This document shows positions 6,634-10,474 of a DNA stretch of 10,474 nucleotides, piece after piece. The translations under genes and the position numbers were made by a program. How positions within the stretch are numbered: position 1 is the first letter of the stretch; the number at the start of each line of letters is the position of its first letter. The notes under the pieces were generated by a model. It worked only from the letters and a program-made list of their open reading frames with translations, did no database searches and was not told the origin of the DNA. Origin of the DNA: Limnohabitans sp. (lineage in GTDB: Bacteria > Pseudomonadota > Gammaproteobacteria > Burkholderiales > Burkholderiaceae_C); assembly GCA_021731425.1 (NCBI GenBank), contig JAKFXJ010000302.1:1-10474 (forward strand), in the 5' to 3' direction.

Positions 6634-7374
6634 ATGACGGTCCTGAGCGCCATCTGGAAATTCCTGCGCGGCCTGTGGCATGTGCTCGTGGGCATGTGGA
6701 CCATTTATGTGCGCTTTCCACAGTTGACACCCGAGCAGCGCGAAATGCGCGTGCAAGCCTGGGCGCTGCAGTTTTTGGCTTTGTGGGGCATTCACCTGCG
6801 TGTGATCGGCCAGCCCGTTGCCAGTGGCCCCGCGCTCATGGTGGCCAATCACATCTCTTGGCTTGACATCTTGGTCATCCACGCCGCGCGGCACTGCCGC
6901 TTTGTCTCCAAATCCGACATCCGCGAGTGGCCGCTGGTGGGCATGCTGGCCACGGGTGCTGGCACGCTGTACATCGAGCGCACCAGTCGCAAAGACGCGC
7001 TGCGCATGGTCCTGGACATGGCCAGTGCCATGCGCAATGGGGATGTGGTGGCCGTGTTTCCGGAAGGCACCACCAGCGATGGGCGCGAGTTACTGCCCTT
7101 CCACGCCAACCTGATCCAGGCGGCCATCCAGGCCGAAGCACCGGTGCAGCCCATGTCGTTGAAGTTCATCGATGCCCAAACCGGTGAGCTGAGCTTGGCA
7201 CCTTGTTATATCGGCGATGACACGCTGATCGGCTCCATGTGGCGGACCCTTAAAGCCAGCCGCATCGAGGCGGTGGTGCACTTTGGCGAGCCCCAAGCGG
7301 CCAACGGCCGAGATCGCCGTGCTTGGGCGCAGGATTTGCGCCAGGACATTCTGGCCTTGCGCGACGCGCCTTGA
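6634..7374 (+). CDS. plsC: 1-acyl-sn-glycerol-3-phosphate acyltransferase (PlsC/LPLAT family)
   Basis: A 246-residue inner-membrane-associated acyltransferase, predicted to acylate lysophosphatidic acid to phosphatidic acid in phospholipid synthesis. The catalytic HX4D block is NHISWLD at 72-78, SKSDIREWPLVG (92-103) is the second conserved block, and FPEGTTSDG at 142-150 is the substrate-binding EGT block. A hydrophobic N-terminal segment (about 5-27) and another near 42-60 suit membrane association. Start choice: ATG 6634 has AGAGG 10 nt upstream. TTG 6613, which overlaps the pyrC' stop, would add seven residues. It is last in the pyr run and followed by an intrinsic terminator. The family also contains ornithine-lipid and other acyltransferases, so the exact acceptor is inferred. 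Confidence 0.88.
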   Translation: MTVLSAIWKFLRGLWHVLVGMWTIYVRFPQLTPEQREMRVQAWALQFLALWGIHLRVIGQPVASGPALMVANHISWLDILVIHAARHCRFVSKSDIREWPLVGMLATGAGTLYIERTSRKDALRMVLDMASAMRNGDVVAVFPEGTTSDGRELLPFHANLIQAAIQAEAPVQPMSLKFIDAQTGELSLAPCYIGDDTLIGSMWRTLKASRIEAVVHFGEPQAANGRDRRAWAQDLRQDILALRDAP

Positions 7375-7383
7375 TTGGTTTTT

Positions 7384-7416
7384 TCAAGGGCCTCATTTCG
7401 GCCGCTTGACGTTTTT
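7384..7416 (+). terminator. Intrinsic terminator after the yqgE-plsC run
   Basis: Stem TCAAGGGCC (7384-7392), loop TCATTTC, then GGCC with one bulged G and CTTGA (7400-7409), followed by a run of five T (7412-7416). It sits between plsC and the convergent gene ending at 7419. The opposite strand has no T run after the stem, so it should act on plus-strand transcripts only. Confidence 0.7.
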
Positions 7417-7418
7417 CA

Positions 7419-8247
7419 TCAGGCCGTGAATTCCCGTGTGATTTGCCACTGGCCGTTGCGCCAGACCCATACCATGGTCTTTTGGTCGCTCGACTGCAGA
7501 CGCTCGTCCTGATAAATCTGAGTAAAGTTCACCGTCGCTTGGTTGGCGTCGATCCGCAGCGTCATGTTTTGCATGTCGTGCCGAATGCTTTTTTTTCTGG
7601 AGATGCGCTGCGTTCGCTGCTGTTCCCATTCAGATCGGCTCAAGCCCTTGGGCGGCTCAAAGTCGCTGGCATACATCCTCAAATACGGGGCCATGGCCTG
7701 TCCGCTCCAGGCTTGGCTCCATTGCTGAAGGGCTTGACGAAGCTCTTGCTCCGTGCCGCTGGCTTGATCGGGTGCGGGCGGCTGTGGGGGGGGCTTCGAC
7801 CGCAGCAACCACTGCGGCCGGGGTCGCTTGAAGAGCGGGGGCTTGCGCTGCGCTGCCCACCGGCAGCTGGCCGCTGGAGGTCTCGCTCAATGAGGTCACG
7901 ATCACCGAACCCGGGGGTTCAATCGGTGGTGTCCAGTTGCCGCGCAGGTCGTCGTTTTTGGCCATCAGATGGGACAAATGCATGAGGACCAAGGCCAACA
8001 AAAAAAACAGCAGGTGACGCTTCTTCAGCCATGCGTGCTGATCGCTCAGTGGCATGACCTGTGCCTTGGACGTGTCAGCCTCAGGCTGGTCACGCTGCTC
8101 CCAAGGCGCCAAGTTGCGGGCAGCTGGGTTCTGGACCGAATAGGGTGTTGAGTTCGACACCACTTGCCTGAAGTTGAAAAAGCCACCCCTTGCGCCGACC
8201 TCGTGTCTTGAAGCGCTTTCTTCGCCTGAATAAGTGTTTGAAATCAT
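7419..8247 (-). pseudogene. Membrane-anchored NTF2-like (Cds6-type C-terminal domain) protein, split by a frameshift
   Basis: Two minus-strand frames form one gene. The first (8247 down to 7657, 196 codons) gives a hydrophilic N-terminus, one transmembrane segment (about residues 78-95, RHLLFFLLALVLMHLSHLMA) and a Pro/Ala-rich linker, then runs out of frame after EAPP (151-154). The second frame continues with QPPAPDQASGTEQELRQAL and a roughly 110-residue domain. That domain contains AWSGQAMAPYLRMYASDF, WEQQRTQRI, NFTQIYQDE and WRNGQWQITREF, the pattern of the NTF2-like C-terminal domain seen with L,D-transpeptidase-like and TPR proteins in proteobacteria. The switch falls in a run of eight C (coding strand; 7786-7793). 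Seven would join both parts into 275 residues, probably an inner-membrane protein with a periplasmic NTF2 domain of unknown task. Start ATG 8247 has GGTGA 5 nt upstream. It may be a pseudogene, phase-variable, or a sequence error. Confidence 0.75.
7786..7793. repeat. G8 homopolymer (C8 in the coding strand) at the frameshift point
   Basis: Eight consecutive G on the plus strand. On the minus strand the reading GAA GCC CCC CCC ACA leads into the short frame, while seven C gives GAA GCC CCC CCA CAG and restores the NTF2-domain frame. Confidence 0.9.
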
Positions 8248-8333
8248 CGGTTCACCAATTTATGTTCGTATTTTTGGTGTAATTTACATTTTTATTGAAT
8301 ATTAGTAAAGATATTTTTTTCACAGAAGAACTT

Positions 8334-8347
8334 TAAAGAATTCTTTA
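8334..8347. repeat. 14-bp perfect palindrome
   Basis: TAAAGAATTCTTTA is self-complementary without a spacer and lies about 90 bp upstream of the start of the minus-strand NTF2-like gene, just above its possible promoter. It could be a protein-binding site; in AT-rich DNA it could also arise by chance. Confidence 0.35.
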
Positions 8348-8359
8348 TTTGGTATTTTT

Positions 8360-8384
8360 AGCACTTCGCAACAGGCGAAGGGCT
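8360..8384. repeat. Stem-loop in the AT-rich spacer
   Basis: AGC, one mismatch, CTTCGC (8364-8369), loop AACAG, GCGAAG (8375-8380), one mismatch, GCT. It is flanked by T5 on the left and A7 on the right, so an RNA hairpin could extend further with A-U pairs. Neither strand has a T run after the stem, so it is not a standard terminator. Confidence 0.4.
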
Positions 8385-8546
8385 CAAAAAAATCATGCAC
8401 CAAGCCGCACTGTGAGCGCTGCGTGAGTGCCAATGAGGGGGGTAAGGCGGTCAAGCCTGACTGAGGATGGCCCTAAAGGGACAGGCGCTGAGGGCTGTGA
8501 CCTGACGACGGCTTTGGGTTCGAAGGCCTTTGTCAGTATTGATATT

Positions 8547-9707
8547 TTATGTGAATTTGATGCTTTGATACTTCGGGTCCGTGTGCTCACAGGCCTCGGC
8601 CTTGGCACAGGGCATCTGGCAAAGTTCGCGGTCACTCACCGGGCAGGTGCGGTTGAAGGTGACCACATGGTCCACCTCGGCGCGAATGCCGATCCACTCA
8701 CCCAGCTTGTGGTCGTGGTGGCTGGGCACATGGGCCATCAGCAAATCACCACTGGCCAGGCGCAAGGTGTACAAAAACTCCGAGCCCCGAAAAGCTTTGC
8801 GGATGATCTGCGCCTTCACCGGGGCATCGTCGTCGTGCACGATGTCATCGGCCCGCAGCAGCACATCGCATTGGCCGCCTTCAAAAGCACAGGGCAGGGG
8901 GCATTCGGCCACATCGCGCAGCTCGCCCACCGGGGTGCTGACCAGAATGTGCCCATCCACCTCGCGCAGCGTGGCGGGCGTGAAGACGCCATGGCCAATG
9001 AAGTCAGCCACAAAGCGGGTGGCTGGGCGGTGGTAGAGGCTGTAGGCATCGTCCCACTGGTGCAACTGGCCTTCGTTCATCACCCCGATCACGTCGCCAA
9101 TCGCAAAGGCTTCGAGCTGGTCGTGAGTGACCAGCAGTGCGGTGGCCTTGGCTGCTTTGAGGATGTTGCGCACCTCATGCGCCAAGCGCTCGCGCAGGTC
9201 GATGTCCAGATTGGAAAACGGCTCGTCCAGCAGCAGCAAGTCGGGCTTGGGGGCCAGCGCACGCGCCAAAGCGACACGTTGCTGTTGGCCACCCGAGAGT
9301 TCATGGGGGAAGCGTTGGTCCGAACCGGCCAGTCCCACCAGCTCCAGCACTTCAGCCACGCGGGCCAGGCGTTCGGCTTTGGGCAAGTGTTCCAGCCCAA
9401 AACCCACGTTGCGGCCCACGTCCATGTGCGGAAACAGCGCGTAGTCCTGGAACACCATGCCAATGCGGCGGCGCTCGGCCGGTTCGGTGTGGCCTTTTTC
9501 GCTGACCACCCGGTTGGACAACAAAATCTGCCCGCCCGACACCGGCTCCAGCCCCGCCACCGCCCTGAGCAAAGTGGTCTTGCCGCAACCCGATGGGCCG
9601 ATCAGCACGCCAATGTCGCCCTAGCGCAGGCCCAGGTTCACCCGCTGCACGGCGGGCGTGGGGCTGCCGGGGTATTGGATGTCGAGTTGGCGTAGTTCTA
9701 GAAACAT
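8547..9707 (-). pseudogene. fbpC: Iron(III) ABC transporter ATP-binding protein, interrupted by an amber codon
   Basis: A 387-codon frame (386 positions plus TAA) for an FbpC/AfuC-type ATPase that would power iron(III) uptake from a periplasmic binding protein through FbpB. Seen, in full-frame numbering: start ATG 9707 with MFLELRQLDIQYPGS, then LGLR at 25-28, TAG at codon 29 (9623-9621), and GDIGVLIGPSGCGKTT with Walker A at 37-45. FQDYALFPH (Q-loop Gln87), LSGGQQQR signature at 137-144, DLLLLDEP Walker B at 156-163, VTHD with switch His195, then a C-terminal TOBE-like regulatory part (about 275-350) follow. Everything but the stop is intact; CAG (Gln) is the likely ancestral codon. Restart at GTG 9608, preceded by AGGG 10 nt upstream, would lose 33 residues including the first strand and the probable A-loop Tyr12, so activity is doubtful. 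The tail has four cysteines (355, 363, 367, 373). Confidence 0.88.
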
Positions 9708-9713
9708 GCTCCG

Positions 9714-9747
9714 GATTGTAGGCAGGTTGTTTTGCGCTCCTACAATC
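9714..9747. promoter_or_regulatory. Symmetric divergent promoter/operator between fbpC and fbpB
   Basis: The 47-bp gap holds a perfect 9-bp inverted repeat, GATTGTAGG (9714-9722) and CCTACAATC (9739-9747), with a 16-bp spacer. Each arm contains TACAAT reading outward, giving a -10 box for each gene (9741-9746 plus, 9720-9715 minus), and each complement supplies a weak -35 (TTGTAG) for the other at 19 bp. The boxes end 8 nt (fbpB) and 7 nt (fbpC) before the ATGs. It does not resemble a Fur box. Confidence 0.5.
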
Positions 9748-9754
9748 GAAGTCT

Positions 9755-10474
9755 ATGCTGACCACTTTGGCCCGCCGTTTATCGGGCCTCCCCTCCCTGT
9801 TGTTTGCCTTGCTGGCGCTGGCTTTGGCCTTGCCCGTGTTGGCCGTGCTGGGGTCTTGGCTGCAGTGGAGCGGCGAGAGTGCCAGCATCTTGCGCGAGAT
9901 GGCGGGCACTGTGCTGCCCGATTACGCGCTGACCACGCTGGGCCTGTGCCTGATGGTGGCGGTGGGCGTGACGGTGCTGGGCCTGGCCACTGCGGCGCTG
10001 GTCACCTTGTTCGATTTTCCGGGGCGCGGCGTGTTCGAGTGGCTGCTGCTCTTGCCACTGGCCATGCCCGCTTATGTGGTGGCTTACGCCTACACCGACT
10101 TTTTGCAGTTCAGCGGCCCGCTGCAAGTGGCCTTGCGCGAGGCTTTGGGTTTGCAAGGGCGTTTGTGGCCCGATGTGCGCAGCGTCTGGGGCGCGGCGCT
10201 CGTGTTCACCTTGTCTCTTTACCCCTATGTTTATTTGCTGGCCCGCACCGCTTTGGTGGAACGGGCCTCGGGCTTGATGGAAGCGGCCCGTCTGTTGGGT
10301 GCGCCCCTGTCCCGCCGCATCCGCGAAATCGCGCTGCCGCTGGCCCGCCCCGCTGTGGCCGCAGGTGTGGCTTTGGCGCTCATGGAAACCCTGGCCGACT
10401 TTGGTGTGTCGAGCTACTTCGGCATCCAGACCTTCACAGCGGGCATCTACAAAGCCTGGCTGTCCATGGACAAC
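9755..10474 (+). CDS. fbpB: Iron(III) ABC transporter permease, 5' part, cut by the window edge
   Basis: 240 codons are present with no stop; members of this family (FbpB/HitB/SfuB) are about 500-560 residues with two homologous halves, so roughly the first half is seen. Hydrophobic segments lie near residues 14-34, 58-84, 95-115, 145-165 and 198-218, as expected for an inner-membrane permease. The EAA loop that docks on the ATPase is EAARLLGAPLSRRIREIALP at 176-195. SSYFGIQTFTAGIYKAW after it is typical of iron(III) permeases. ATG 9755 is the first start; no Shine-Dalgarno sequence is evident, but a TACAAT box ends 8 nt upstream. It is divergent from fbpC rather than co-directional, unlike the textbook fbpABC operon. 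The binding-protein gene (fbpA) is not in the window. Confidence 0.92.
   Translation, partial: MLTTLARRLSGLPSLLFALLALALALPVLAVLGSWLQWSGESASILREMAGTVLPDYALTTLGLCLMVAVGVTVLGLATAALVTLFDFPGRGVFEWLLLLPLAMPAYVVAYAYTDFLQFSGPLQVALREALGLQGRLWPDVRSVWGAALVFTLSLYPYVYLLARTALVERASGLMEAARLLGAPLSRRIREIALPLARPAVAAGVALALMETLADFGVSSYFGIQTFTAGIYKAWLSMDN

Larger units (their letters stand above)
8248..8546. other. Gene-free spacer with an AT-rich half
   Basis: About 300 bases without a convincing gene. The part from 8248 to about 8360 is strikingly AT-rich against its GC-rich surroundings and should hold the promoter of the minus-strand NTF2-like gene: TAATAT at 8304-8299 on the minus strand is a possible -10, with no clear -35. 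It also holds TGTAA-T-TTACA (8278-8288). The half from about 8390 to 8546 has ordinary base composition. I see no RNA gene, no clear terminator for fbpC, and no protein motif in it. Confidence 0.6.

Noticed and set aside
7369..7389. CCTTGA / TCAAGG hairpin at the plsC stop as the terminator
   Set aside because: Its T run lies in the loop, not after the stem; the alternative hairpin at 7384-7409 followed by T5 is the better terminator.
8507..8536. GGTTCGAA string resembling a tRNA T-loop
   Set aside because: The flanking bases do not form the five-pair T stem and no other tRNA arms are present.
8393..8635. 80-codon minus-strand frame at the end of fbpC and in the spacer
   Set aside because: It overlaps the fbpC 3' end in another frame, has no ribosome binding site of note and no recognisable features.
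8427..9695. 422-codon plus-strand open frame opposite fbpC
   Set aside because: The minus strand carries all ABC ATPase motifs in order; the opposite frame reads as their antisense.
9708..9754. Fur box controlling the iron transporter genes
   Set aside because: I looked for a GATAATGATAATCATTATC-like site and saw none; the inverted repeat here has a different sequence and a 16-bp spacer.
1..10474. CRISPR array, IS element, prophage or toxin-antitoxin pair
   Set aside because: No regularly spaced repeats, terminal inverted repeats with a transposase, phage genes or small paired genes were seen; coding is near-continuous with core genes.

Overview
The window looks like chromosomal DNA of a betaproteobacterium of the order Burkholderiales, most likely family Comamonadaceae. 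This rests on high GC with strong G/C third-position bias, the conserved yqgE-yqgF-pyrR-pyrB-pyrC' gene order, and TACAAT-type -10 boxes close to starts. The genus is not determinable by eye. Almost everything is core metabolism. I do not see a phage, CRISPR array, IS element, rRNA or tRNA, and I do not see a clearly new defence or biosynthetic system.

Layout. (1) 12-953, minus: a ThiD-like pyrimidine kinase, divergent from (2) 1056-1226, plus: a 56-residue rubredoxin, with a 102-bp gap that holds an imperfect dyad. (3) 1227-2702, minus: a 491-residue class I CPD photolyase, whose stop codon abuts the rubredoxin stop with no base between. (4) 2778-7374, plus: a tightly packed run of yqgE, yqgF/ruvX, pyrR, pyrB, a dihydroorotase-like pyrC' and a PlsC-type acyltransferase. 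ATGA overlaps or gaps of at most 33 bp separate the genes, and the run closes with an intrinsic terminator at 7384-7416. (5) 7419-8247, minus: a membrane-anchored protein with an NTF2-like C-terminal domain, split by a frameshift at a run of eight C (coding strand). (6) 8248-8546: a gene-free, partly AT-rich spacer with several small palindromes. (7) 8547-9707, minus: an iron(III) ABC transporter ATPase (fbpC) carrying an in-frame amber codon at codon 29. It is divergent from (8) 9755 to beyond the right edge, plus: the permease fbpB, truncated by the window.

How it fits together. PyrB catalyses the committed step of UMP synthesis. The protein after it has the dihydroorotase fold but has lost nearly all metal ligands, so it is probably the non-catalytic partner of PyrB, as in Pseudomonas, and a true dihydroorotase must be encoded elsewhere. 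PyrR sits between, with no visible attenuator hairpin. FbpC and FbpB would form an iron(III) importer, but the ATPase gene is interrupted as written. Two neighbouring minus-strand genes (5 and 7) each carry one lesion that a single base change would repair. This is either local gene decay or inactivation, hypermutability in the first case, or sequence error. The three divergent gene pairs each have an inverted repeat between them, and three starts (yqgE, fbpB, fbpC) have a -10-like hexamer only 6-8 nt upstream, which suggests leaderless or near-leaderless transcripts.
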